Notes: generated by a model not told the origin, from the letters alone. Counted from the first letter of the stretch, positions 38,096 to 51,079 are shown. The stretch: DNA of 64,000 nt from Viscum album (GCA_963277665.1 OY728122.1:1545368868-1545432867); one strand, 5' to 3'. Program-made: numbers and translations.

Positions 38096-38762
38096 AGTTG
38101 AGACTTTTGTATAATTTTTAATATCAATAAATATTCTATGTCATATTAGACTAAAAAACCACCTTTTAAAGAAATGGATATGGATGAAAAATGATTTTCG
38201 ACATAAAATATAAATATTTAATGTTTTCTATGAAAATATTATTGCAATATCTTGAATAATTAAAGCAGGGAAAATGAAATAAAAAAATAATCACTATGAA
38301 TAACCATTTTAGAATATAATTCATATGAATTATTTTTAAGAAAATCCAAAATTTTCATCCTCAAAAACATATTCACATATAATACCATTAAACTATGAGA
38401 TTGTAAAAAATAACTCTTACCTCACATTCTAATTCATTAGAAATAAATCTATTATCCATTATAATAAATTTTAATTTATTATAATTATATAAAAAATTAA
38501 TTTACATAGTTATAATATCATAAATTATCCACTTATAACTTATTAACACCATTTTATTAATAATTCCTTTTTAAATTCATCGATTTTATGTGTTAACAGT
38601 TTCACTTTTCACAAGAATTCTGCTTTTTTAATTGAAATCCTTGTACTCTCTTCGGGGATACATAATTTATATAATTTTAATCATGATATAAATATGATAT
38701 TTATTCATTATATATATATATACTCATCTATAATGGATATAAATTGACAAAAGAATTATAAC

Positions 38763-38995
38763 ATTCATGGTGATGATGGTTTGTACATACACATGAACAC
38801 TATTCACTTTTTGATGGATGGTGAAAAATAAAGGAAAATAATAATTCATAGTTCATGGATAAAATTTATATTATATATATATATTAATTAAATATATCCT
38901 TATTATGGTCCCTATAAAGTGATAATGAAAAACGAATCACATCACTTCGTGGAGGTGGTAGACCGCACGTACACACAAGTGACATTATCATTATC
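38763..38995. promoter_or_regulatory. Paired LTR motif (diverged), unit 2
   Basis: Copy one has GATGGTTTGTACATACACATG near 38776. Copy two has CGTGGAGGTGGTAGACCGCA followed by CGTACACAC near 38950. The arrangement equals that at 7430-7670 and in the younger LTR at 46570-46820. Confidence 0.5.
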
Positions 38996-40691
38996 CAAAC
39001 AGTTGGAATGAATGTTGATAGTTTCTTATAATATCATAATAATAGTTCATAATATTGAGGAAATATAATTAATTTTTATATAAGGATTTCATGAATTTAT
39101 AAGAATTAAATGAAGAAATAAAATCGAAAATTCTTGGTTAAGATTTATACCTCTTTGTTGAGAATCTAATTTTTTATTACACCATAATCCTTGAGGGGTG
39201 GTATATTTAAAGTAATAGAAGATACAATACGATTTAATGGAATATAAGTTAATATGGTAGATAATAGCCAATTTAGAAGGCTCAAATTGTGTGAGGAATG
39301 GAGTATAAGTACATCCCGTTTATATGCTAATGTTGGGGCCCTCATGGAATTATTTGAGGTATTAAATTAATCTAAATGAGTTTTCCAAAAAATATTGATA
39401 CAAATTTATATAATTATAATATATTCTAATTATATGTGTAAATAAACTAATCTAATAAAATTATGATAGGGTTTTTATCTTTTTACCAACATCTTTTTTG
39501 GTTAAACATTGGTAATCCTTTTTATTATAATATTGATACCAATGATATTATACCATTTAATGGCCAATAATGATACCATTAAAGGAAATGTGACCAAAAA
39601 ATTAACCATGTCTGATTTTTTAAACTATATAACATTCACCAAGTAAATGATGGTATTTCTATGAATTCTAAATCCATTAAAAAATATTTTTTACTTTAAA
39701 ATACTACATATGTTATTTTGGGAACACTTTATTTACATTGACTTTGAAAACATCATCAAAGAGAAGGAATTTAAATAAAAAACTGTTAAAAATATCTAAA
39801 ATTATGTATTTATCTTAAAAATTCATATATCTTGAAAATAATAAAAAAAATTACTTTTTAATATTTCAAAATCATTTATTTTGTTTTTCTATTAATTTAA
39901 TAAATATTGGGTTAGTATTGCATAAAAAATAAATTTGATTGAAATGACCATAATTAAATCATCCAATAGGATAAAGGAAATGATTAGAGAAACTTTAGAG
40001 CCTTATCTTAGGAATTTAACCATATTTTACCTGTTTTACCCTTACTGAGGGGATTTTTTTTACCGATGATACTATTCATAATGACAAAAAACAAGCAGAA
40101 TATTTACCAAATTTGAATATCGTAATTCAAAATATGGGAACCATTTTTTAAAATAAAGTTTCTATAAGTGGTAGAAATATATTTTAAAATAAGTCCCTAA
40201 AATGAGAAGATAACTATATATAGAAGTATACAATTTTATACAAACAATTGAATCTATTCTTATCTTATGCCTTGAAAAAAATTATAAGAATTATAAAACA
40301 TTTTATTTAATATATATTATATAAATTTAATTTAAATAATTAACCAATTCTTATTAATGTAATTTATTAATATAATAACCCATTAAATTCATAAAAACTA
40401 TTTTTTCAGAAAACACATCTTTAAATTTTAAATGAATATTATTTTCATTATTAATAAATTTAAAACAAAAAAATTTGTTTTACACAGGGGTAAAACTTAT
40501 ATTTATTATTATTTATTTATTAATTTTCAAACTCTCTAATCCATATCCTATACAATAACTATCACATTAAATAATAATATTTCAATAATACATCTCCATT
40601 CATTTTAACTATACGTACCATGTAATGAAATCCATCAAAGAAATAAAATATATTTACAAAGGACTATATTATAAAATAATTGTATTTTACA

Positions 40692-43679
40692 GTCATAAAA
40701 ATTTCAAAATACTCATTGTCACCTTACTAAGGAAATCAATATCTATATAAAGTCCATTATAAAAATCCTCAACATAATCCCCCCTCCCCAACAATAACAT
40801 AAGACGATGAAACAATTAGAGGGATCTTTTTAAAAAAATCCACAATCACTAAAATTAGATTCCAAATAATTGATGTAACTATTTAAAGGATGAAATATAA
40901 AATTGGGTTGCTTAAGAATCATAATTAAAGAATAAAAACTCAAAAAATTATAATAACAACTATGAAAAAATAGTGGAAAGTATTATAGTGGAATTATAAT
41001 CCAATAATGTACTTTTACATCCAAATGAGCTGGTAGTATAGCTGATGGTTTAACACAAATATCAGGAGGTGTAATGTTATATTTAAATTTATAACTCCGT
41101 AAAAGGATAAAGTGTATAAGTCATAGAAAGAAAAGTGAATGGATTAAAATATATTTTATTAATTTTTTATTTTTATATTGGTTAAAACCATGCAATATGG
41201 ATTATATGTTTTAGTAATTTATTAATATTTTTGAAATTTCTCTCACTAATATACACTTTTTTGAAACCATTTCTCAAATATTTGTGTATGATTATTTAAT
41301 GTTATTTTATCAAAAAATGGAATCATGAATAATTTTAAACCATTTATCTTAGAGAATAATATTCAATAGTTGTAAAATATAAATTTTCTCGAGAACAATA
41401 TGATCTTGAGTATTTTCCATGAAATCAAATTTTGGATCATATGTAATTTTAATTTAATTATATTATTTGGAGGAAATAATAAACGAAATTCATTTTTTAT
41501 TATTCATGAATATTTTTTAAATGATATAAAACCATCTTGGTTTGGCCATTAATAAATTTGATTTATAAAAGAGGTATTGTATGGAATTGTGAAATACATC
41601 ACAGTAATGGTTATGAAATTAATTCTACTTATGGACTTTATTATTTAATGATGGTGGATTATATATCATTATTATTAATCATGGGGGGACTATTTATTAA
41701 AAATATGAAGTCGTTTAATAATATTAACTAAGTTAAAATAATTTTTTTTGTAATTATATGGAGTGTATCAGATGTATCATGATTAGAGTTGTTGAACATA
41801 CCTTTTTTGGAAATAAAAATATTTTTTATTATAAAATCTTATTATAATTACTTGGGAAAAAGTTATACAATTTTATACATTTTATATTTTCATGTAATCA
41901 ACTTTTTATTTGTTAAGATCAAATATTGAAAATATTGGATGCGAAGTGTGTACTGGTCCAAGGCATTTATTATTGGGAATTTATTTCCAAATTTATATTA
42001 TATAGAGAGAACTGATACATCAGTTTCATCCATTAAAATTGAACAATATATGAAATTAAAGCCTCTTTATTTTATATTGAAATATAGATACATTTCTGAT
42101 AATTATATATTTTAATAGTTATAAATTGTATACAGAATTTTGAAACATAATATTAATTATTACATACATTAAAATATAGAAAATATTCCATTAAATATAA
42201 TATTTTAGATTCAATGTGTAGTATCCCATTTAATTCCTTGTACAGTTTTTTTAATATCAATTTAAGCCCCCATATCATTGCCAAATGAGGGTAACCCCAA
42301 CCATGAAACACGTGGTAATGAAATAAGTAATCAAAATAATAATTAATGCAATTATATATAAGATAAATGATAGGTAAATGGTGATTTAATTAAATTTATT
42401 TCCAATAAATAGTGGAATCATATTTCTAATGCAGAGAAGATATATTTTTATTTCTATAAGATTCACCTTGTGTTATTTTGTGTAGATTATCAAAATATAA
42501 ATAAGTCAACGAGAAATGATGAATTACCTATTTCATTAAAGGATTAAATTCTATAATAGTTTGTGGTAATTTTATTATTACATCGTGGGTAGTTAGTCTA
42601 GTTATAATGAAATACCAATTTCCTTGAAAGATAAAGATAATTTTACTTTCACATGGCCTTATCTAGTTTTCTTCTAACAATGAATATCTTTTGGAATATA
42701 TAATTCTCTTACTATATTAAATAAGTGCATGATGGTTATTTTCATGACTTTAAAAATCATATACTTGATATCATTAAGCGTAAATATTTAGTGTATGGGA
42801 AGTAATTTGATATATGATTTAAATATTTAAAGCTTTTTTAAGAGAGTTGTAAATTGAGGAATATCGATCATAACTAGATGAAATGTCATTTTATAGTTGA
42901 ATATGGAAATTTTTTAGTTCAATAACTATCAAGATATGTTAGTCAAATAAATAAAATTATGATTGAGGTAATTCAAAACCAACCCTTTCAAAAATAATTA
43001 TGATCTATATAGATCGTTCCCATGTATGTTGGATTTAATCAGATATTTGTGAGTGATTTTTCAAAAAACTCAATACCACGAGATATTTTTCTATCAAATG
43101 ATATATATTTTTAAATTAATGATTCACATCAGTTTTCATTCAAGGTGATTATCAAAATTCTTGTCGAATTAATGATTAGGGTCCCTAGGAATTTGAATGT
43201 TTATTCTCAGCTGATATGTGATGCTGAAATATTTTAATTACATATATTCTTGGATATCATATGAATTTAATATTATGAACATGTATTATTATTAAAATAC
43301 CATAAATGTGGTATATGTGAAATATATAACAATGAAAAGGTAGATATTGACATTAACCTTTGAATTTTATTATTTCATGTCACATCATTCCCATTTTATA
43401 TTAATTATTTATACTAATTAATCTTCTTTAAAGTATCTGGTGATTAAAAAAGATGAAAATTCAGGGAATAGTATTTTTGGTACATTTAATTTATTGGATT
43501 GACCTATATGTATTTGACAATAATTGTAAGGTTATTTTCATAACAAAGTTCATTTTTGGAAGCATTCTAGTACACTTGTGTGTGAGTTTGATTTCTTTTT
43601 TATTTTCTTATATTGGTGTTTTCCACTTCATAAAATTTTATTGCTAACTACTGGAATGTTTTGTTCCAAAATAATTCAA
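40692..43679. other. Degenerate AT-rich array segment after the old LTR, unit 2
   Basis: This aligns with 18613-21779 at an offset near 22.08 kb without the younger insertions. No coding domain is seen. The ORFs at 41537-41731 and 43453-43647 have no matching frame in unit 1. Confidence 0.5.
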
Positions 43680-44720
43680 TGTAACACTGTAGTGTTTTTG
43701 GGTTGATTTGTTTAGGGAAATGAAGTTTACCATTTCTAGTTGTGGAGTTCTAAAGATACCGTTGACAAGTTATGTTGAAAATGATCCAAGACAAAGGAAT
43801 GTATGTCGTTTAATAGTATAAAATGTCACATATATAAGGTGGCACTATTTCCAAGTGTTTGCAAAAAAATTTGGGGTCCAACATCTAGAGGATGGGAAAA
43901 GGTATTTTTGTAAATGGAACTATTTTTGTATAAAAGTAAAATTTTCATGCAAGGATGATGATGATTCGAGGAGATTCGTGCAAGTAAATATTTGGGATCA
44001 TGACCTGAAAATATATCTAAGGCAAGCAGTGTGTGAAATTTTTGAAAGTTTGTGAAAGTAGAGTTTGTGTGACAAAAGAATTGTTTCTTGCATATTAGAA
44101 ATAGAGATGAAATTTGAGTGAAAAATTATTTTACACACCAAATGAGACATCGAATCGATATCTTTTATGGTTGTGGATATCCTATGAAAATTATAAGAAG
44201 AAACATAATGATCATGCTTGTAGGGTAGGATGAGGCTATAAATAGATGGATACCCCCCTCATTTGAGTAGCTCAATCCTTAGCGAATAGTCAGGTTCTGG
44301 ATAGCATAATAGGTGTATCAAACAAGTGTTGCGTACAATGATATTTTCATGAATAACATAAAGGTTTCATAGATGTTCAACTTCCAAGAAAAAGGTAAAA
44401 GTTGTGTGCAAGGTTTTGCAGTTGCATGCGGAACATTCAAAGGTTTTGTGAAAGATTATGTGTGAATCAAAATGTATTTCCTATTAAATCTGTTGTAAGG
44501 TGGTATTCAACATGTGGATCAAAGATAACCATAATGATACATTAAATTCTTGGTAAAAATATTGGATTCATGTAAGGATAAGAGGATCTTATGAAATATT
44601 GATCACACTCCAGTTGATAGTGTAGTGAGATTTAATTATGTGATTGGTTTTAAACATTTAGGAATAGTGAGCCTACTCCATACATTAAAACCAAAGTTCA
44701 CATGAGTGGATTTGGTACAT
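43680..44720 (+). pseudogene. Unidentified conserved ORF remnant, unit 2
   Basis: The open stretch 43855-44055 encodes 66 residues including GVQHLEDGKRYFCKWNYF and FVQVNIWDHDLKIYLRQAVC. It is rich in Cys, Lys and Asp, with a CKDDDDSRR run. I cannot assign it to a family. Downstream, near 44205-44460, broken frames match the unit 1 stretch WLPPSFESL...RKRCVR. The copy in unit 1 at 21795-21960 agrees at the nucleotide level but has lost the frame. The coding strand is plus, opposite to the gag and integrase relics, so it is not part of the Ty3 polyprotein. Confidence 0.45.
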
Positions 44721-44948
44721 AGGCATATTTCCTTTGTATGATCCTTGGATGCAGCTTAGTGTGGGTGAACAAAGTAAAATTTTTGTTTCTCATGCATTAT
44801 TTTATTTCTTTTCATATATTTATACTAGATTGAGAAATAAGATAGCTGTGTTTAATTAAAGAATATTTAAAGGGGAATTGTATTAATATTTCATACCCTG
44901 ATTCATCCCATGTCAGTTAATTTAACTAATTTGGGATAATATTGCCAT
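44721..44948. other. Array segment left of the Tekay insertion
   Basis: This continues the alignment with 22640-22869. No gene is present. Confidence 0.5.
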
Positions 44949-46569
44949 TTATCTATAACGACTCATACTTTACATACATTGTTAATACTTAAAAATTGAA
45001 GCATACTTATTACAACATATAACAAAACCACGAAAGTATCGTATATGTATAGTGTCTTTAGAAACTGGGAAACATAAACAACTAGTTCATAAAGCGTCTA
45101 CACTGTCTCCCATTTATTTCATCATATTTATAGTCCCTTTGGGCATATCTTACTTAATAATCTTCTCCCTAACCTGTGGAAAGAAAACATACAAAATGGT
45201 GAGCTCAAATGCTCAGTAAGGGTAGACAAAAGAAATATCAATCACATCATATTCATAAGAACACAACATTTTGGAAATCTTACCCTGCAAAAGAGATCAT
45301 AATTTCATAACATGGGATAAATCATGGTAGTGAAATGTAATCACAATAATCATAACTTAAAACATGAAACTTTGTGGCATACACACATAATCATAGAATA
45401 TCATTTCTTATTAGTCAAGACTCATTTCCAAGACTATCTTAGTGGACAAAGTCCATTTCTGAATAGAGTTCACTCCTCGTTTCAGTCCTGTTTCACTGAA
45501 CCGGTATAACCTTCTGTTCCATCCATGTCTATCTCATGAGATATAAAATCTTTACCCAATGCATTGGAGGGAGATATAGGTCCCACCCATCTCATAATTA
45601 TACCATTCTTATTTGTGCCACAAAATCATAAATCATACATCATTGCATAACCCATGTAATAAAAATGGGATTCTTAAACAACATGACATCATAAAACAAT
45701 TCATATAAGATAAAGGAATTCATAAAAATAATTCCATCACAACATAATCAAATCAATGTAATAATAGGGATATAAACAGAAGCCTATATTATCTTAGATG
45801 GAAAATAATTTTGATAAAACACTTGAACTCCATTCTTGAGGAAAATATCCTTTCTACTTCAAAAACATTTTCCTTTATTAACATGTCATAAACTTTTTAA
45901 ACTAAAAGAAGTTGGTTAAAAATAAACTTGAAAACTTATAAAGGAAGCTTCTTGGAAATAATGTTTTAAAAATCCGTTCATGCCGTATAAGTTAAAAAAA
46001 CTTTCTTCCCGTACTTTTGTCAGAAAAGTCAAAAAGTACCTCATACGAAAAATGACCAAAGTTTCTTTCATATCTTTTACTAAAAACTTACCGAAGGGTA
46101 AAAATGGATTTAAAAAATTTTAGGTGGATGTAAACAATATTAAATATTGAGGAAACATGGATGGGGATGATAAAATAGACCCCAGTAAATTCTGAAGTAT
46201 AAACCATCTCGGATAAAAATTGAGATTTGTGAGATTTTCCCTTACCTTAGGTCCGATTTGTTACGTAAGTGTCCGAACATCATGTATAATGATTTAAATA
46301 ATGTTATTGACTTATTCCAGAATCATAATTATTGTTATTATATCATATATGGTCATATTCTTATCTTCTTAGTAGTAATATTTCATTTCTACTTGTTATT
46401 CGGGTGTTTATATAACTTTTTGTTCTTATGCGTGTTTTGTCGAATAAATTATTATTCTTCTCTTTAGGATATAGATACATCATTTCCAGAATGTTATTAA
46501 TGTACTATATATCATATTTATTCATTAAATTCATTTATATAATCATTATACAATGAATATCATGTAGAA

Positions 46570-46820
46570 CGAATCGTATCACATCGTGGAGATGGTATTC
46601 CGTACGTACGCACAAGCGATGATATCGTTCCCATGATCGTGGAATTGTATTGGAGTGTATGTATTCTATTTCAGAATCAATATAACTTTATAATAATCAT
46701 ATATAGTAATTATTTACACCATTATACCCATCCAAGTAAGGTGGTGGGTGAAAATAGATTACACCACGGCGTGGAGACGGTATTCCGTACGTACGCACGC
46801 GCGGTGATTTCATTTTTCGT
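46570..46820. promoter_or_regulatory. Paired palindromic motif in left LTR
   Basis: Two copies of a 65-bp motif lie 185 bp apart. Each has CGTGGAGAYGGTATTC followed by the perfect palindrome CGTACGTACG (46601-46610 and 46786-46795) and CACRMGCG. This is the most GC- and CpG-rich spot in an AT-rich LTR. Because the sense strand is minus, it lies within the transcribed leader, 300-550 bases after the predicted start. Confidence 0.6.
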
Positions 46821-47141
46821 AGGATGGATAGATGGTGAAATAGGGTTGTTTCATAATTATAATAACATATCAGTATATGAGTGATACTGGTGTTATTACT
46901 TAATAATTAAACAACTAAATAAGAAGAAGTTGAAGAAGAAAGAATTTGGAAAGGATCGGTAATGGATATTACCTCTTTTTTTGGCGTGCCTCTTCTTAAC
47001 CTCCTCTTAGGGCACTAGGGTTGGTCTTTGAAGAAGATCATAACCTCTAGGGTGATTCTATGGAAGTGTATAGGAGAAATTTTCAGGGGTTTTCCGAGCT
47101 TGAAGGCTCAAATTGGTGTGAGGAGGAGAGGGAGGATGTGC

Positions 47142-47152
47142 CCTTTTATAAG
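47142..47152 (-). promoter_or_regulatory. TATA box, left LTR
   Basis: The minus strand reads TTATAAAAGGG within CTCCCTTATAAAAGGGCAC. In the 3' LTR it could drive read-out transcription leftward into 44953 and below. The same box occurs in the 5' LTR at 55883-55893 and in the old LTR at 7989-8001. Confidence 0.65.
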
Positions 47153-48953
47153 GGAGGAGAGGGGCACCTTTGGAAATATAAGAAATATTAGTTTATATTA
47201 AATCTCAACCCCACTTAAAAACTTCCAAAATGACTCATATCCGAATATTAGATGATATAGGGTTGTAATCTCATCAACCAATAAAATTTAGACATGTTAG
47301 GAATTTATTTTAAACATTACCAACTTGATTTATCCTTATTTATCAATTTAATTTTATTTGTGGTAATAATATTCTAAATTTTAAATTATTATATATAATT
47401 ACATATGTGTTGTGAATTTTCCATAATTTGACACTTTATGACATTTTAGACCATATAAATTTTAATTTATAATTTTTAAATATTTTTGTGATTTTTAAAC
47501 AATTTTATAATATGTTATTTTTATAAAATAATTATAGTGTCAATTTTGACACTATTCATTTATTTGAATTTAAATAAAATATATACAAAATATATGTTTG
47601 AACTAAAAGCTTTAATAGATTCATAAAATGTCATATGTATCTATAAAATTAGTTTATCACATTAAATAGTTCATATAATATTTATTTTAATATTTTTAAA
47701 ACAATATATTTGATATTATAATTAATAAAATAATTTCAACATCACTATTGTGTCATAATTAATGACAATTATTTAATCCCTAAAAATTATAAATAAATTA
47801 CTATGATGTATATAATTGTATTAGCTTTCTGGAGACTATTCATTTTCTAAGTTTCATTAAGTTGATCACCAAATTAAAATTATTATACTTATAATATTTA
47901 AGAAAGTGACATGTTGTCACATTCTTTGGTTTTAATAATAATTAAATTATTTTCAAGGACAAAAGTCTATTAAATTAATCTAATCCGAACCTTAGGTGAT
48001 ATGGGTAGACTTTTAGTCATCCAGTAGGATTTTTTCAGGTGTTAGGATATTTTTATAATCTTATATTTACCCATAATTACCCGATTTACCTTTAACTATG
48101 GTAAATAAAATTTACCGTAGTTACTATTCATAATGCCCAAAAATAAAAAGTAGCCTATTAACATAATTTGGACCCACTGATTCTGAATATGGAATCTATT
48201 TTTCAAAATTCAAAACATATAAGTTGCAGTAATTAATTTAAAATAAATCTTGTTGTTAAGAAAACAGGTTTTAGAAGTTAAAACATTGCCAAAGATTGAA
48301 ATGTTTTTACCTATGAATTCAATGTGAAATTAATGGTAATGACATACATTATATTAAATGGTAAAAATATATTCTATATATACTTTAAAACCATTCAATA
48401 TTATAATTTAACGATATAAACTATCTCAATGAAAAAAGTTGTTTTTAATTAAAAATTAGCGTATTTTTACTATTCATCAAAATATAAAAGTTATCAAAAA
48501 AATGTAAAAAATTTATCCAAAGTAAATTTTTATACCCTGATTCAAAAGAAGAATTTTATTTTGTCAAATTTAACTTATAAAAATGTCAAAAACTAGATTT
48601 AATGTGGGTATGCCATCAAAAGGCGGCAAAACTTCATTTTTGAAAAATACTTCTTTTATCCAAAAAAACTGATTTTGCTTTTATACCTCATTCTAGAAAA
48701 TGTATAAGTTGAATTAAAATGTTATAAAATTTAAAATTCAGTTAATACTCTTCATAATGGTTAGTTTTAATAATATTTTAATAGCATATCGTTGTTTAGT
48801 GAAACTCGGTATTGCGTATGATGCAAGCTATCGAGGAAGGTCGCGATTGCGTGTAAAGCAAGACAAGCAAGTGTTGTGTGTAGTGAAATATTCCTGTGAT
48901 GATTTATATAACATAAAAACAAAATATTTCTCATAAAAGTCTTGGGTGTTACA

Positions 48954-48970
48954 TTCTACCCCCATTAAAA
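48954..48970 (-). other. Polypurine tract of the Tekay element
   Basis: The minus strand reads AATGGGGGTAGAA directly before the LTR start TGTAACACC. This is the plus-strand priming site. Confidence 0.7.
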
Positions 48971-48992
48971 TGAATTTCTCCCTCGAAATTCG

Positions 48993-49373
48993 TCACTTTG
49001 TAACAAACAGATGAGGATACCACTCCCTCATCATATCCTCAAGCTCCCATGTAGATTCATATAATTGGTGGTTCCTACATAAAACTTTCACCAAGCGAGT
49101 GGTCTTGTTTCGTAGGACTTTTTCGCTACGATCCAGAATCTCTATTGGCTGTTCTTTATAAGAAAGATCTTGCTCCAGCGGTACAACTTCTGAGCTGAGT
49201 ACATGTGAAGGATCAGGTATGTACTTTCTCAGGAGAGATACATGGAACACATCGTGAACTTCAGAGAGATTCGGTGGAAGCGCCAATCGGTAAGCTACCT
49301 TCCCAACACGATCCAGTATTTCGAAAGGATCGATATATCTAGGGCTCAAGTTCCCCTTCTTTCTAAATATCAT
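48993..49373 (-). pseudogene. Integrase C-terminus with chromodomain
   Basis: The stretch has 126 residues. KGNLSPRYIDPFEILDRVGK and VFHVSLLRKYIPDPSHVL form the GPY/F-type module after the core. The final 45 residues are a chromodomain: VLRNKTTRLVKVLCRNHQLY then ESTWELEDMMREWYPHLF. It has the Trp of the aromatic cage and the expected spacing. In chromoviruses this domain directs insertion toward modified histone chromatin. It is open to its natural stop at 48993 but detached from the core by the stop near 49380. Confidence 0.9.
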
Positions 49374-49382
49374 GACCCTCTT

Positions 49383-50564
49383 CTAGGGAGATATTCGTAA
49401 GAACACTTTATCACCCACTTCAAACTCTAGGTCTTTTCTTCGGTTGTCGGCATAACTTTTCTGTCGACTCTGAGCTGCTCTTATGTGTTGTTGAATAGAT
49501 CGGACCTTTTCTGCCATCTCATCAACAATATCAGGTCCTAATAGCTTTCTTTCCCCAACTTCATCCCAGCAAGTTGGAGTCCTGCATTTCTTTCCATAGA
49601 GAGCTTCATAAGGAGCCATCTGAATACTGGAGTGAAAGCTATTATTATAAGAAAATTCCACCAAAGGTAGGTGTTGATCCCAACCACCTTTGAAACCCAT
49701 AGATCGGGCTCTCAACATATCTTCTAGAGTTTGAATTGTTCTCTCAGACTGACCGTCTGTCTGAGGATGATAAGCAGTGCTGAAACTCAACTCTGTATCC
49801 AGAGTATGCTGAAGACTTCGCCAGAACTTTGAGGTAAACCTCGGATCCCGATAAGATATAATAGAAAGTGGTACTCCATGCAATCTTACTACTTCCTTTA
49901 CATATATCCTGGCAATCTGATCCAGAGAGAAATCCTCTCTAATAGCAATGAAGTGTGCAGACTTTGTAAGACGATCAACTATGACCCAGATAGCATTATT
50001 GCCTTTGGATGTTTTAGGAAGTCCGGTGACAAAGTCCATAGTGATGTTTTCCCATTTCCATTCAGGTATGGGTAATGTTTGTAACATCCCCTTAGACTTT
50101 TGTCTCTTAGCTTTAACTTGCTGACAAAACAAGCATCGAGAGACATACTCAGCATCATCTCTTTTCATGCCATCCCACCAGAAGTACTCTTTCAGATCCC
50201 TATACATATCTGTGCTTCCCGGATGAATAGAGAATGAAGAACTATGAGCCTCATCCAGCAGCTCCTTCTTTAATTCTGGGATGGGTGGAACACAAACCCG
50301 ATTCCTGAACTTTATTATCCCATCACAATCAAGGTTGAATTCAGGAACATTTCTCACCTTCTTTTGTAACTCTACATCTTCTTTTTGTGCCTCTTTAATC
50401 TTCACATGTATAGATGGTTGAACATTCATTTGAGAAAGATACGATTTTCCCCCTTCCATTATAATTCCAAGATCCATCCTTTGTAAATCCATAAATATTG
50501 GATCTTTTGTGATCCTCATCATGGATAAACTGGCATGGTCTTGTCGACTTAATGCATCTTCCAC
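49383..50564 (-). pseudogene. Integrase, zinc finger and catalytic core
   Basis: This is the longest open stretch, 393 residues. The HHCC finger is His107, His114, Cys144 and Cys147. The core follows with Asp177 in TMDF and Glu274 in GQSERTIQTLED. The second catalytic Asp, expected at 238 in a SDRDPRF motif, is Tyr (SYRDPRF); the distance 238-274 is the normal DD35E spacing. This change alone should block strand transfer. The GPY/F-like C-terminal region begins with FEVGDKVFLRISP and is cut by a stop at 49380. Confidence 0.92.
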
Positions 50565-51067
50565 CTTGTTTTCTTTCCCAGGGTGGTAATGGATTGAGCA
50601 GTCGTAATCCTTAATCAGCTAAAACCATCTTCTTTGGTGCATATTCAGCTCCTTTTGTGTGAAAATATACTTTAAACTTTTATGATCAGTATAAATATCA
50701 CACCTTTCACCATAAAGGTAATGCCTCCAAATCTTTAATGCAAAGATTACAGTAGCTAACTCCAAATCATGAGTTGGGTAATTTGGTCATGGATTTTCAA
50801 TTGTTGTGAGGCATAAGCTATCACCATATCATTTTGCATGAGAACACACCCCAATCCATTCTTGGATGCATCACTGTAGATCACAAACCTTTCTCCACTA
50901 CAAGGCAGTGTGAGCACAGCTGCACTGGATAACCTTCGTTTCAACTCCTTGAAATTCTCTTCACATTCCTCCATCCAAACAAACTTAACTCCTTTCCGAG
51001 TCAACCTGGTGAGTGGATTAGATAATCGTGAAAAATCTTTCACAAAACATCGATAATATCCAGACAA
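50565..51067 (-). pseudogene. RT connection and RNase H domain, frameshifted
   Basis: The first open piece (51067-50756) begins with GYYRCFVKDFSRLSNPLT, the RT-RNase H connection. It then reads FVIYSDASKNGLGCVLMQ, with the first RNase H Asp at residue 66. After HDQ near 50795 the frame shifts, and the remaining RNase H is read in another frame at about 50790-50565. That part includes [14 protein letters not shown] with a catalytic Asp and the HYHPGKENKVEDALSR tail that leads into integrase. One in-frame stop lies near 50595. Confidence 0.88.
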
Positions 51068-51079
51068 ACCAAGAAAACT

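Larger units (their letters stand above)
36715..38165 (+). mobile_element. 5'-truncated L1-type LINE remnant, unit 2
   Basis: This is the same insertion as 5395-6835, at the same LTR position. LTR homology ends near AAAAAATGGGTGG (36695) and resumes at AAATGGATATGGATGA (38171). It carries an ORF2 C-terminal fragment with zf-RVT-like and RNase H parts listed separately. The frame breaks several times. Confidence 0.65.
35426..40691 (-). repeat. Old Tekay-family LTR, unit 2
   Basis: Its start aligns with 44954 onward: AAACAACTAATTCATAA matches AAACAACTAGTTCATAA. A strong match at 35680 is TCTCAGTAAGGGTA against GCTCAGTAAGGGTA at 45214. It carries the motif pair at 38763-38995, the promoter region at 39280-39350 (AGAAGGCTCAAATTG against GAAGGCTCAAATTGG), and a decayed terminus TTTTACA at 40691. 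Subtracting the LINE gives about 3.8 kb. The ORFs inside it are spurious. Confidence 0.7.
44954..48953 (-). repeat. Left (3') LTR of the Tekay element
   Basis: It runs from TATAACGAC (a mutated TGTAACGAC) to TGTTACA, giving TGTAAC/GTTACA-type inverted ends. It is close to 53696-57694 with scattered substitutions. Contents are the motif pair at 46570-46820, the TATA box near 47142-47152, and a GC-richer U3 block near 48795-48890. ORFs 46258-46467 and 46633-46884 lie antisense to the element and are not credible genes. Confidence 0.92.

Noticed and set aside
46258..46884. Plus-strand ORFs of 69 and 83 codons in the left LTR, repeated at 54934-55155 and 55373-55624
   Set aside because: They match only because the two LTRs are recent duplicates, run antisense to the element, and have no known domain or counterpart in the old LTRs.
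49878..50075. Plus-strand ORF opposite the integrase, and another at 52424-52672 opposite the zinc knuckles
   Set aside because: Both are shadows of the conserved coding sequence on the minus strand.
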